64,000 nt of DNA from contig JAPJBO010000198.1 of the NCBI GenBank assembly GCA_030068145.1, forward strand, positions 229,919 through 293,918, read 5' to 3'. Shown one piece after another: positions 9,861 through 19,908 of this stretch. The DNA is from Diplonema papillatum (taxonomy: Eukaryota; Euglenozoa; Diplonemea; Diplonemida; Diplonemidae). The notes beneath the pieces were generated by a model. It ran no database searches and had not been told where the DNA came from. It saw only the letters and a program-made list of their open reading frames with translations. Positions within the stretch are counted from its first letter, which is position 1. Each line of letters begins with the position of its first letter. Made by a program: the position numbers and the translations under genes.

Positions 9861-12800
9861 ATGGAAGGCAAAGATGAAGAAATGTATCCCGAACCGTACC
9901 CTGTGGGCGCACTCGTCATGGCCTGCGGGCTTAGCAACGAGCTTTTCAACGGCAAACTCGGGCGAATCAAGCGCTATCAGGTACGCTCCCATTTCCCCCC
10001 TGGAGGGAGCTTAACCACCTTCAATCCTTGAAAGTAGTGCCCGTGGCGGTTGGTTACGAGGCCTCGATCCCATCCAAACAGGGCATTAGCTTAGTTCCCA
10101 TTCCAAATTCCGGCAGCTGACGGAATTGGAAATCCGGGCGGCTCAAAAAATAAAGTAAAAAACGCGGCGTGAACACCCAGAGCAGGTCCCCCAGCTGAAC
10201 AAGGAAATCCGGGACCTAAGGAGGCGGATCGAAACGATTGTGCTCGGCGAAGGCAGCAATCACGTGCTACAGAAACGGCATCCGTATGAGCCCCCATTGA
10301 TAGAAGATGTGCCCAGGGTCCAAGCCGGATACATGGCCCGCTACGAAGCGGTGGAACACGAAGTACCGGAAGAGAGATCAAGGCCAGTCCTTACCACCTC
10401 GGCACAACAGGGGAGAGAAGCGATAACGGTGATGAAGAAGCGAGCGAGGACGAGTCACCTCTCAGCTGCCTACCTGCTTACACTACGGGAGAATGAGATA
10501 GACATTTTAGCAACCCAATTTTCACAGGGGTTAGCCGAAGGCATCCCAAGCGAACAGGCGCTTTCGTGGATCTTCCTATTACCCAAACCAGGGGTAGCAC
10601 TCACAAAGGAACAGCAGCGGCGTTCCGACCCATCGCCATAATGCCCCTGTTCTTGAAGCTGCTACATACACTCTTATCAAGGACAGGTGCGCACAGACAC
10701 TAAAAGAGAGAGAGACTTCAGTATGGCAGCCATCACCCACACGCCACACTGGAAATTGTAGCGAACGCCCAAGAATGGCTTGACAAATCAGAAGACGGAG
10801 ACCCACATGCCGTCATCATTGCAGATATCGAAGCCGCATTTGATACAACACCGCACAAACCCCTCGTAAAAGTCGTCGGGGACGAATTCGGTGACAAGAT
10901 CGCGGAAGCAGTAGGGACTCTGCTAGGTTCACAATGGTCCACGCTTACGACCCGCGAGGGCTTCACTTGCCCCTTGCTACCACAAAGGGGGCTGCTGCAA
11001 GGCTCCCCTAGGCGTCACCCTATTCTCCTCTACACGTCAGACCCACCAAGGCCGGACCGGGTGCCGCATAGCAAATCGTACGTAGACGATACAACGTCCC
11101 ACACCAAAATGAGTAGAGTGGCGCAACACGTTCAAGGGGTAATCGAGTGGATGCGAGACGAGAAGGGACTCAATGCAACAAAAGTTAGTAGTAGTTGCAC
11201 CAGTCGAAAGCACCATCAACGTCCCCGGCGTCGGAATACTTAAGACCGCCTCCAGGGCGAAAGTGCTCGGCGGGTGTTTACACGCACAGGATCCGACGGG
11301 CTGCCAAAACAATGCAAAGAAGATGGAAAGGTTCTCGAGGTTGTGCAAGCTGGTGAGGCAGTCATATCAGTGTTCGACCCGGGGTAAGGCGGAATTGTAT
11401 CGAAGTTTCGTCCTGCCGGTGCTGGCGAGCCACTCCGTATCGCGTTGCTTTGACCCAAGACATCCAAAACTGAAGGCGGCGTATAGCGACTTGACACCCA
11501 AACACAGACGAGGAATGGGGCTAAAGGACTTCACAGCCAGCATTTTAGGATTCGGCCTAACCCCAGTGAATGAGTGCGCCGAAATTCAACGATGGAGAGC
11601 CGCAACCGCCACGTTGCTCAATACAACGGAACTGGACCACACGCGACTTCCGACCACGGCCGACATCTGCTACCGAAAAGTACGGAAGCTGCAACGCCAG
11701 CCATCGTCAGTCGTTAAGGCGCCTCGAAGCATCCAACCTGGCACTGCGCGATAGCCGGAGTTACAGGAAAGAAGAGTGCCACAGACCCGCTGTCAAAAGT
11801 GTTCCCTACAGCGCCCGATAGAATGGGCAAGGGACACGCAGCCAACCGCTATATAAATGCAGCGGACGAGGCAGCAGGAAGAGCCCTGAACAGCCGAAGC
11901 GTCTTTGATGTGGAGTGGGTCTACCGAGACGCAGGCCTTCAGCCTAAGATGCCGCCGCTGGTATAGCGCAGATGGAGGAGATCGGCAGATTTGTCCGAAA
12001 ACCCCTCGATCACCAAGAGGAACAGCAGACTCCGAGAGCGGCTAAATGCGCCACGGAGCAGCATCAACGGCAAGACGCTGCACCAGCTCCGGAAGGTCAA
12101 TCTGCTGCAGGCGCTAGTGAGGCGCTCGGTACTACAAGACGGCACTACGGAGATATGCGACCTAGGAGGGTGCAATGAAAAGGCCACCTCCCATCATGTT
12201 CTGACGGCGGACGACGCAGCGCACCTCAGTTGGTTTCGGCCGGAGGCGGATCTAACCAGAGTTCGGGGGCAAAACACCCACTCACCAACCCTCCCGTGTA
12301 TCGACCTGCAAACATCCCCCCAGCTCCGCCACTCGCAGTCCACCGAAGCAGATCAGCAGCAGATAAACCCCCCGTGTTCAACCCATCTCCTCGCCAAGCA
12401 ACCTTCTCTCAGCCCCATACGCTCCGACCCAATCACCATTCCCTCAACACCCTCATGAATCAGCACACCTCCCAACCCGCAACATCCTTCCGGGGGTCCG
12501 GTGGACACGACAAGACACACAAACACAGTCATGCGGTTAACCCCTACACGACAAGACACACAAACACGTCATGCGGTTAACCCGTACACGACAAGACACA
12601 CGAACACAGTCATGCGGTGAACCCCTACACGACAAGGCACACAAACACAGTCATGCGGTTAACCCGTACACGACAAGATACACAAATACAGCCATGCGGT
12701 TAACCCCTACACGACAAGACACACAAACACAGTCATGCGGTTAACCCCTACACGACAAGACACACAAACACAGCCATGCGGTTAACCCCTACACGACAAG

Positions 12801-15472
12801 ACACACAAACACAGTCATGCGGTTAACCCCTACACGACAAGACACACGAACACAGTCATGCGGTGAACCCCTACACGACAAGGCACACAAACACAGGTCA
12901 AAGTCCTGAGTGAGAAAACAACACACGGGGTGTAAGCGAAGAACACAAATCAGTTTGAGTTTCCCCCTCTACCTCTATATTTCCTCCCTTCCATTCGGAG
13001 TCGAAGCAGCTACGTCGAGTATTTTCTTTCGTGCCACATCGAATTGACACCCCATATGCACAGAAAGGACGCGTTGTCGTGACGTTTCCCCCACCTGACA
13101 AAGATTGCGCTCTCAAGGTATGATTTTGAGTTTGCCAACAAGACGACACCAGCGTGAGCGCTCTCAAATAAGTCGAATAGTTGGCAGTAGCTGGCATTCA
13201 ACATCCAGCCGGCCGCTGCGGCCGCCAGGGTGGCAGCTGAACCTCACGAGCACGAAACGTCGACACACAGACACCAATCTGCACGCACAGGGGTAGCAGT
13301 CGTCAGATTGCAGAATGCTTGGCCACAACCCGCTTTGCGGGTTTACGGGTTTGCACGCAAAGCCCCGAACTTAAACACCCATACACACAGCTGGAAACAT
13401 CCAGCCGGCCCGGCCTGGTCACCAGATTATAGAACCCCGGATCTCCAAGTGAACATACACTCTAAATCATCAACTCACACACAGCTGGAAAACATCCAGC
13501 CGGCGCCGGCCGAGCGCTCCCGATCGGAGTCGAAGTCGCGGGCGCTGGAACGGCTGCCGACGAGCGACGACGAGATGGACAAGGAGCCGAGCACCGACCG
13601 GCGTGAGCGCGACAAGAGCGGGTCCCGCCGAGACAAGAAGGAGAAGCACGGGGGCCCGAGCCGGAGCGGCAAGAAGGAAGCCCGCGACCGTGACCGGTCG
13701 AAGCCGCGCGACAGGGAGCGGCGGAAGGACAAGGACAGGAGCGAGCGGAGGGACAAGAAGGACAAGGACCGCCACCGCGACCGAAGGGAGAAGGACAAAG
13801 ACAAGGATAAGGACCGCCGAAAGCGGAGCCGGTCGAGGGACTCGAAGAAGAAGTCGAGGCACGACAAGAAGAAAGAGAAGACCCGGGAGAGAGACCGAGA
13901 CCGGAAGGAGTCCAAGAGGCACCGAACGCCGAGCAGCAGCCCGGAAGTCTCCGTGGCACCCTCCCGCTCCGAATCGCAATCCGTCCGGGCTGCGTCCGCG
14001 TCCTCAGCGTCCACCGAACGGGCGGCCATCGAAGACAAGAAGCAAGAGCCGCGCTGGGTCGTCGTCAAAAACCTGAACGACGTCCCGGTGTCGCCCGACG
14101 AACTGTTTTGGCTGTTCACGCAGTTCGGAGAAGTGTGGAAGATCATCGAAGCGACCGAGGAAGAACCGAGCCACCACCACCACCATCACCACCACCACCA
14201 CCACAACAGCAACCAAACCTCCAACAAGCCGACCCAGTGCTTTTACGTCCACATGGCGGAAAACTACCACGAGGCGGTCACTTACTTCCTGCTGAAGGAC
14301 ATCACGTTCAAGGCTGGAACCACCAGGTTCCGCTTGAACTGCACGTGGCCGACAGCCTTCAACAGCATCGAAGGGCAGCAGCGGGACTACACGTCGGTCA
14401 ACGCAGTGCTCCGGGACATGTTGATGTCGGTCGACAGTGACGAAGCAGCCGACGGGCTCGAGGTGCTCTTCGAGTCGAATAAATGGGTCCAACGGGACTT
14501 CATCTGGGGTCGCTGGGTTGCGGGTGACGGGTGGCTGGCGCCGAAGCAGGACGAATCGCACTTCAAGAGGATGATCCCCGTGGTCTCTTCGAGGGACGAG
14601 CTGGCGGTGCACATCGGCGGACTGTGGCGGGAGGTCACGCCGGAGGATGTGTGGCGGCTGGCGGGGACGTTCGGGAAGCTGAGGACCGTCAGCAGCATCC
14701 AAAAGATAGCGTGGTGCGTCGTCCGTTACGCCACCGAGGCCGACGCGACGAGGACGATGAAGTTGTTGAACGGCGTGCCGCTCACGCCGTACAAGAAGCT
14801 CCGCTGCGATGAGTTCCACCACCGCGACCAGAGACTCAACGTGGCCTGCCGGCACGAGACGCAGCCTGTGGTTCACTTGAACCCACCCGCGTCGAGAGTG
14901 CTGCTCAACAACGTCGAGCACAACGAAAGCAGCATCGAGAACCTGTACAGGATCCTCGACGTCGGCGACGCGCAGGTCCACGACCAGGGCGGCAAAGTCA
15001 TGCTCCAGTTCCCGACCATCGGCCGCGCGGTCGTCTTCCTGGCGAAGTACAACTGCACCCGGTTCGAAGGAGAGCTGATCGAGGTTTTCTCTCTTTTCTC
15101 CTTTACTTTGATCACAGGTGTCACGGCAAGTTTTGGCAGCCGCTGCTTAACAACAGTGCATGCTAATCCATGTGGTTCATGTACTTAAAAGAACTCAATG
15201 CTTAACAAGGCCGCAAGCGGAAGAAGACGAAGGCGACCACCCCCGACTCAGGGGTGCATCGAAGGAAGAAGAAGGTTCCGAGGGCAAGCAGCTCTCAGAA
15301 ACGACCGGGGACCACGGGCACGCCAATGCCCTCGAAAGTGAAAAACGGGCACACGAGCCCGCCCTCGTATTCGCCGACTCAGTCTCTGGAATCACAAGAA
15401 AGCCAAACCCCGCTAGCTCCACAAATGCTCGACCTTGACGACGCAATGGCAGGTGACGACGTCATCCGATAA
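9861..15472 (+). CDS. RNA-binding protein: N-terminal beta domain, RS-like region, RRMs (four exons)
   Basis: Inferred exons are 9861-9980, 13064-13117, 13485-15117 and 15210-15472 (about 689 residues); the last junction is uncertain. Exons 1-3 join in phase 0. They rebuild a small domain read as GLSNELFNGKLGRIKRY, then KGRVVVTF, then ALKLENIQP, of the kind often found beside MYND, ankyrin or RNA-binding modules. Residues of about 65-210 are an alternating Arg/Lys/Asp/Ser tract (RS/RD type). Three RRM-like folds follow: WVVVKNLNDVPVS (with an 11-His insert), LAVHIGGLWREVTPEDVW and RVLLNNVEHNESSIENLY. The spacing recalls PTB/hnRNP L or RS-RRM splicing factors, so a nuclear role in pre-mRNA processing is likely. 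The C-terminus is basic, then acidic (MLDLDDAMAGDD). Donors are CAG/GTACGC and AAG/GTATGA. The final intron (15118-15209) consists mostly of an R8 repeat. An alternative donor at 15084 would not keep the long terminal frame. Confidence 0.75.
10160..12240 (+). mobile_element. Decayed non-LTR retrotransposon (LINE) in intron 1 of the RNA-binding gene
   Basis: Reverse-transcriptase motifs are readable but split across frames. A lead-in segment (about 10165-10641) ends SWIFLLPKPGVA. FRPIAIMPLFLKLLH follows at about 10623 after a frameshift. Motif A is DIEAAFDTTPH (10827 onward), motif B is GLLQGSP (about 10989) and motif C is SYVDDTTSH (about 11077). After another shift (about 11173-11240) the thumb and connection region runs to 11754. 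Later fragments carry a Cys/His cluster (CDLGGC, then HH) near 12160-12200, as in many LINE C-termini. At least four frame disruptions make it inactive. The exact LINE clade cannot be assigned by eye. Confidence 0.88.
12505..12900 (+). repeat. 41-bp tandem array, about 9-10 copies
   Basis: The unit contains CACGACAAGACACACAAACA and GTCATGCGGTTAACC. It is an amplified segment of R3; the single-copy equivalent is GTCATGCGGGTCTACC in the R3 copies at 46292 and 63062. It lies in intron 1 just 3' of the dead LINE and grades into the R3 3' half. Confidence 0.85.
12900..13023 (+). repeat. R3 dispersed repeat, 3' half
   Basis: Ends at TCGAGTATTTT, 40 bp before exon 2 of the RNA-binding gene. The polypyrimidine region of that acceptor abuts the repeat end. 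Confidence 0.75.
13186..13412 (+). repeat. Partial duplicates of the exon 3 acceptor junction
   Basis: The exon 3 start (CACAG/CTGGAAAACATCCAG at 13480-13499) has imperfect upstream copies at about 13386-13411 (CACAGCTGGAAACATCCAGC, one A missing, so out of frame) and at about 13188-13212 (AACATCCAGCCGGCCG). Both copies are followed by GC-rich sequence resembling the exon 3 start. They appear to be duplicated, non-functional junctions within intron 2. Confidence 0.6.
15146..15207 (+). repeat. R8 repeat forming most of the last intron of the RNA-binding gene
   Basis: TGCATGCTAATCCATGTGG through CTTAAAAG to CTTAACAA, repeated almost exactly at 15487-15541. The inferred 3' splice site (AACAAG/GC) lies at its end. 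Confidence 0.7.
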
Positions 15473-15486
15473 CCTGACTTTCAAGG

Positions 15487-15541
15487 CAGTGCATGCTAAT
15501 CCATGTGGTTCATGTACTTAAAAGAACTCAATGCTTAACAA
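15487..15541 (+). repeat. R8 repeat directly after the RNA-binding gene
   Basis: Second copy of the segment at 15146-15207, starting 15 bp after the stop codon. A related copy follows the stop of the first VWA gene at 38962. Confidence 0.75.
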
Positions 15542-15603
15542 AATTTGACGTGGGCGGCTTTGGATTTACATCTGAATGATACCTCAGAAGCGACCGAAGC
15601 ATG

Positions 15604-15781
<178 letters not shown>

Positions 15782-15783
15782 GT

Positions 15784-15963
15784 GGTTTACCGTGGGAATT
15801 GGAGCAAAGCGCATGGCAGGATGAGCACCCACCCAAACCAACACCAGAAGAGTTTTGGGAGGAGGCGGGGTTTCAAGTAGACAGTCATGTGCGTGACGTC
15901 GTCCCAGCGGCGATCATAGCTTGCCTCATGGTCGGTGTTCTTCCCCTTCGTTTGTTCTTTATG
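15784..15963 (+). CDS. Possible exon of an unidentified membrane protein
   Basis: The frame after the (TAC)n array reads WELEQSAWQDEHPPK, then PTPEEFWEEAGFQ, then a hydrophobic segment (DVVPAAIIACLMVGVLPLRL). It is followed at about 15964 by a GTGAGT donor-like site. The composition looks coding and the last 20 residues could be a membrane helix. No family is recognised, the start is unknown, and the link to the candidate at 16372 is a guess. Confidence 0.25.
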
Positions 15964-16197
15964 TGAGTTCCATCCTGACTGGTTTTTCACCGTTCTCTTT
16001 CGATTGGAGTGGCCAGGGCGAAACGGGACGATCCCGTCAAGTGGGAGAGACCCACTACGAAACAGATCCGAGCAAGCGGAAAAAAGAGCCCAGGCCGAGA
16101 GAGAGAGTGTGTGTGCGGCCAGAGAAACGCCAGACAACGACTGCAGATCCCGCCTCAGAACGAGTGCGATGATGCCAGAAGAAGCCAGCAACAATTC

Positions 16198-16246
<49 letters not shown>
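16198..16246. repeat. (TAC)n microsatellite, about 16 units
   Basis: Short pure array 420 bp downstream of the longer (TAC)n tract. Confidence 0.95.
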
Positions 16247-16248
<2 letters not shown>

Positions 16249-16371
16249 GGAGTTTTTTGGAATTTTCACGACCCGATTCCAGCCGGTACAAGCCTGCTTT
16301 GTGGCCCTGTACTGTCTAGTGCTGGTCGTAGGAAACGCTCTGCACACCCAACGCCCAGCTAGTGAAGGGGG

Positions 16372-16810
16372 ATGGCTGGCTTCGTGTCCCTGATGCATGC
16401 ACTCCACTTTGGGACGATCCCTTGGGTCTTTTCTCCCTCGCCGCATCGTCATCTGAGACAGCAGCATCGTCGCGTTGATCATTTCTATCACCTTTGGCCA
16501 GTTGTTGCTGTTCGTCCGTTACTTGTCTTATCACTTCGGAAATGTTCTGTGGGCAAGCTCGTCGTGTTGTCACCTTTCCTTCGCAACGAAGACTGTCTTC
16601 GAGCACCTACAACGAGTCACCCCGGCCGGGAGGAGGAATAATTTGGAGGACCGGCTCTGCGTAGCTAACTTTCCCTCCTCCGACCACCTTCCGCGGCACC
16701 CCGCAGGTAACCATCCGAACGTCACCAATTTCCCTCTGTGCGCCGGTCCCTCGCCTGAAAAAAGACACCCAAATACATACACACCTCACACGCCCCGCAC
16801 GGCCGCGTGA
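16372..16810 (+). CDS. Possible exons of an unidentified membrane protein
   Basis: Two coding-like stretches occur here. One starts at an ATG at 16372 (MAGFVSLMHALHFG). The other, from about 16457, reads SIVALIISITFGQLLLFVRY and later ATKTVFEHLQR; it could hold one or two membrane helices. They are in different frames, so a splice or a break lies between them. A (C)AG acceptor-like site precedes the second at about 16456. No family was recognised and the call rests on composition only. Confidence 0.22.
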
Positions 16811-16905
16811 GCTCACGCCGCAGTTCCATGCCAACCCTCCCCAGTTTAACCTCACCACCTCCCTTCATCGACGGCGCCGCACGCAAAGCCCCAGCGCCGT
16901 ACTTT

Positions 16906-19146
16906 TTATGCGCTCACTAAGTGAGCGGAAGAGTCACTTCTGCTTGATACCGTAACGACACGACGGCGGTGACCTCCCAAGTGAAACTCCCGCTTTTCCT
17001 CTGTGGCCACCACTGCACTCATTTCGAGCAGATCTGCGCCTTTTTGGGGATGCACACCGGTTTGCCTCGGACGTGCTAGAAGTTTGTCTTGCCTTCCTCC
17101 TTCCCAACGAAGGCTGTCGACTGGCATGCCACCCCAGGCGCGCCGGGCTTCGGTGTACGATTGGCTTGAGGAATCACTGCCGTCATCGCCGCCCAAAACG
17201 TCGGTGGCTACATCATCAACTTCGATCGGTGACTGGGAACTTCCAGGACCCGGTGTCCGTCTTGCTTCCTCTGCCAGCTTCTCCTCATCCCACCAACAGT
17301 TTTCCGGAGGTGTGCGCGGGTGCAAGTTAGTGTGCACAACACACATTTGGTGCATTTTCTGAGCCAGGAGGCGGTTGCGGCGACCGTGGGAAAGCCACTG
17401 CATACTAGAGAATGCGCGTACCACGTCCGCAGAACTCGCTGTGATGGCGGTCACCTCTGATGCAACTTTGGCAAGATTGGACGTCCTTGTTCCCGCTACG
17501 ACTTTCCACCATGCTTCGGGAGACCTCGTGCAGGCAAGGAGTTCCAGTTCTTCCTTGTCATCGGCGAAGACGCCAGTACCACTCGAAAACTCCAGCAGCT
17601 CGGAAGCTGCAGCCACCCCAGCAACCGACTTGATGTAGGCCTTCGCGATCTTTCGCGTTTCAGGTTCGATGGCGTAGTCCGTGAGGATTCTGAGGGGTGA
17701 CTTCTCATCTGGTGGCTGCGATGGCTTTCCAAGTGTCGACCCCATGCGCGGCGTGAGCACAGTTGCGGCACTGATCCAGCCCCCTTCGTGCTTCCGGTAT
17801 TTTGCGATCCTGTCCTCGATTTTCGCCTTTACTGCCTGCATTTTCGTCCTCGTGAGTGCGGTAGGCATCGTTCCGGCACTTTCGTCACATGAGGCCTTCA
17901 CAAACATGAGAGCAGGAATGATGTAGGCCGCTCGAGCGTTCGTTGACTGCAGCAAACTAACTGCCAGCCCGATAGCTTGCATGAAGGGTTGAAGTGCGAC
18001 GAATTGGGTCCACATGTTGCCTTCTAGCAGGGTAGCGATACCAGGGCAGAGAAGACACGCATGCTTGTCTTCTTTCATCAAGAGAAGCGTTACGCGCTCT
18101 TCGGCGACTTGCGCCCACGTTTCTGACATGGTAGTCCAGCGGGTTACCGCAGGAAGCACAAGCTTCTTGGACCGCGTCGACTTCTCTTCGTACAGTTTCG
18201 ACAGATACTCCGTGTTTCGAATGCTTGCAACAACACTTGTTACCTGAGCAGCGACAGGATGGAATTCGTTCGGTGATTCCTTTCCCTTCGACTTGCGAGT
18301 GCCAACGCAGTCGTTGGTGCAGCGAGCGACGCTGTGCGGACCACAGACGAGCGTCTTCATCTTCGGAAAGTTTACTGCAAGTTTCTTTGCTGATGCCACT
18401 GCTGTCGAATCGCCGTCCGTCACAACGCAGATTGTCTTCTTCAGCAGGTCTTCGTCGCACTGGCGGAGGTGCGAACACAATTCATCCGAAGTGTGGCTCT
18501 TGCGGGTCAGTACACCTGCGTCAATTATCAGGCTCTGCATCTTGTTGGTTCCGGCAGTTGCCGCGAGAATGGCAAAGACCTTCTCCTTCCGTGCACTCTG
18601 CCAAGCGTCGCACTGAATGATGAGTTGTTCAGCACTGCTCAGCGAAGCGATGAGTGGGTCGGCAACCTCCTTGTAGACTTCGTTTAGGACACGAGTACCG
18701 AGTGTGTGCCGGCTTGGCAAGTCAGATTTCTTCAGATTCGGCCGTATACTTTGCAGGAGCTGAAGCAATAGCGGATCTTCAACCGTGCTGAACGCGTGTC
18801 CGCTGGCGAAGACAAATCTTCCAATCGCTTTCTCGAGGTGTGTCTTTTCGCATGCTGTGACGCCGGGAAGGGCTTCTATCCTCCGCTGCTTTGGATCAAC
18901 AACGCTAGCCCCTGCTGTCGATGCTGCAGCAGTCGGTAGCTTCCTCTTCTGGCCACACGTGGTGTCGCCTGCTTTGGTTCGCACCTCCGGGGTTGCTTTC
19001 GTGCACTGTGCCAGATGGGCCCGCATCCGAGTTCCGGTCACACAGAAGATGTCCTCTCTGCAGTGATGGCACTTCGCAGCGTCTTTTCCACCCTCGGAAA
19101 ACGACGTGAAGTGTGCGCGACTCCAGCATTGTTGACGGCCAGGCAT
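16906..19146 (-). CDS. hAT-family transposase with BED finger
   Basis: A single 746-residue ORF from an ATG (complement of 19144-19146), uninterrupted. The N-terminal BED-type zinc finger has C26, C29, H44 and C48. A DUF659-like transposase core follows (about residues 140-290), with VVTDGDSTAVASAKK and PAVTRWTTMSE. The hATC dimerisation region (about 570-610) reads TASSADVVRAFSSMQWLSHG and RRNRLLAQKMH. It is followed by an acidic, Ser-rich tail of about 130 residues. hAT enzymes cut and paste DNA with 8-bp target duplications. The intact frame suggests recent activity or domestication. I could not identify terminal inverted repeats or a target duplication, so the element's limits are unknown. 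It is the only clear minus-strand gene here. Confidence 0.92.
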   Translation of the reverse strand: MPGRQQCWSRAHFTSFSEGGKDAAKCHHCREDIFCVTGTRMRAHLAQCTKATPEVRTKAGDTTCGQKRKLPTAAASTAGASVVDPKQRRIEALPGVTACEKTHLEKAIGRFVFASGHAFSTVEDPLLLQLLQSIRPNLKKSDLPSRHTLGTRVLNEVYKEVADPLIASLSSAEQLIIQCDAWQSARKEKVFAILAATAGTNKMQSLIIDAGVLTRKSHTSDELCSHLRQCDEDLLKKTICVVTDGDSTAVASAKKLAVNFPKMKTLVCGPHSVARCTNDCVGTRKSKGKESPNEFHPVAAQVTSVVASIRNTEYLSKLYEEKSTRSKKLVLPAVTRWTTMSETWAQVAEERVTLLLMKEDKHACLLCPGIATLLEGNMWTQFVALQPFMQAIGLAVSLLQSTNARAAYIIPALMFVKASCDESAGTMPTALTRTKMQAVKAKIEDRIAKYRKHEGGWISAATVLTPRMGSTLGKPSQPPDEKSPLRILTDYAIEPETRKIAKAYIKSVAGVAAASELLEFSSGTGVFADDKEELELLACTRSPEAWWKVVAGTRTSNLAKVASEVTAITASSADVVRAFSSMQWLSHGRRNRLLAQKMHQMCVVHTNLHPRTPPENCWWDEEKLAEEARRTPGPGSSQSPIEVDDVATDVLGGDDGSDSSSQSYTEARRAWGGMPVDSLRWEGGRQDKLLARPRQTGVHPQKGADLLEMSAVVATEEKREFHLGGHRRRVVTVSSRSDSSAHLVSA

Positions 19147-19221
19147 GTTAAGTGAGTTTGTGATGTGTGACTTATAGTGTGTTCCTGGGTGGTGGGGGCA
19201 GCGTAGATGCAGGCACAGATC

Positions 19222-19908
19222 CTATACCTGGCCGTTGTAGTTGGTCACTGTGGCATGCTGATTTTTTTGAATTTTTTCACCTTCAAAAAAATCAAAAAAA
19301 TCAAGGTCAAAAAAATCAAAAAAATCCAAGGCCTCACAACACTGGGGGGGGGTCGGCCTCTGGCCGCTGCGACCCCATGAGGACGTCGCAGCCTGGGGGT
19401 TGGGGGTTGTTTTTTTTTTTTTTAAGGCGAGGGCGAGGCGGCGCTCCTTGTCCTCCTTCTTCAGGCGAGGGTCTTCGTGGCCGCCGCCTCCTCGAAGGCG
19501 ACGTCCCAGGTGCAAGGATCTGCTCCCTTCCTCGAGGGTAATGCCCTCCCTCTCCTTCCCCTCGCGCGTTATCAGCGCCTTCTGGGCCTCGTACTTTTGG
19601 GACAGTACGAGGGCCCCCGCCGCGTGGGCCTCCAGCCCGGCCTCCATGTACCGGACGCAGGTCCCGTACAGGTTCCCTTGAGCCTGAGCCGCTACGACAG
19701 GCGCGCTGAACTGATACCTCTTCCCGCGACTGCGACCGAGGTCGTCTGCGCCGTCATTCCGCACAAGATGATCGACTTTTTTTTTACGTTTCTCAAGTGC
19801 AAATACTGCTGACGCGTCACGATGCCGCTGCTCTCCTCCTTCAATGAGCTGAGAAATGCGAGCGCATGCGCTGGCCAGCTGCCCCTCGGTCTGGCGGCAG
19901 CCCTCCAT
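19222..19908 (-). CDS. Unidentified ORF next to the hAT transposase
   Basis: A 228-residue ORF with an ATG at the complement of 19906-19908. The first 120 residues look plausible as protein (coiled, Arg/Glu-rich, GKRYQFSAPVVAAQAQGNLY). The C-terminus is low-complexity Asp/Phe encoded by A/T-rich mini-repeats at 19255-19330. The opposite strand at about 19790-19815 reads LKCKYC, resembling a zinc-finger start and repeated at about 59536. The ORF may therefore overlap debris of another transposon. Function is unknown and it may not be expressed. Confidence 0.25.
   Translation of the reverse strand: MEGCRQTEGQLASACARISQLIEGGEQRHRDASAVFALEKRKKKVDHLVRNDGADDLGRSRGKRYQFSAPVVAAQAQGNLYGTCVRYMEAGLEAHAAGALVLSQKYEAQKALITREGKEREGITLEEGSRSLHLGRRLRGGGGHEDPRLKKEDKERRLALALKKKKTTPNPQAATSSWGRSGQRPTPPQCCEALDFFDFFDLDFFDFFEGEKIQKNQHATVTNYNGQV

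Noticed and set aside
13470..14981. Long reverse-strand frames opposite the RS/RRM exon, up to 325 codons
   Set aside because: Shadows of GC-rich coding sequence; the forward strand has splice-consistent domain structure.
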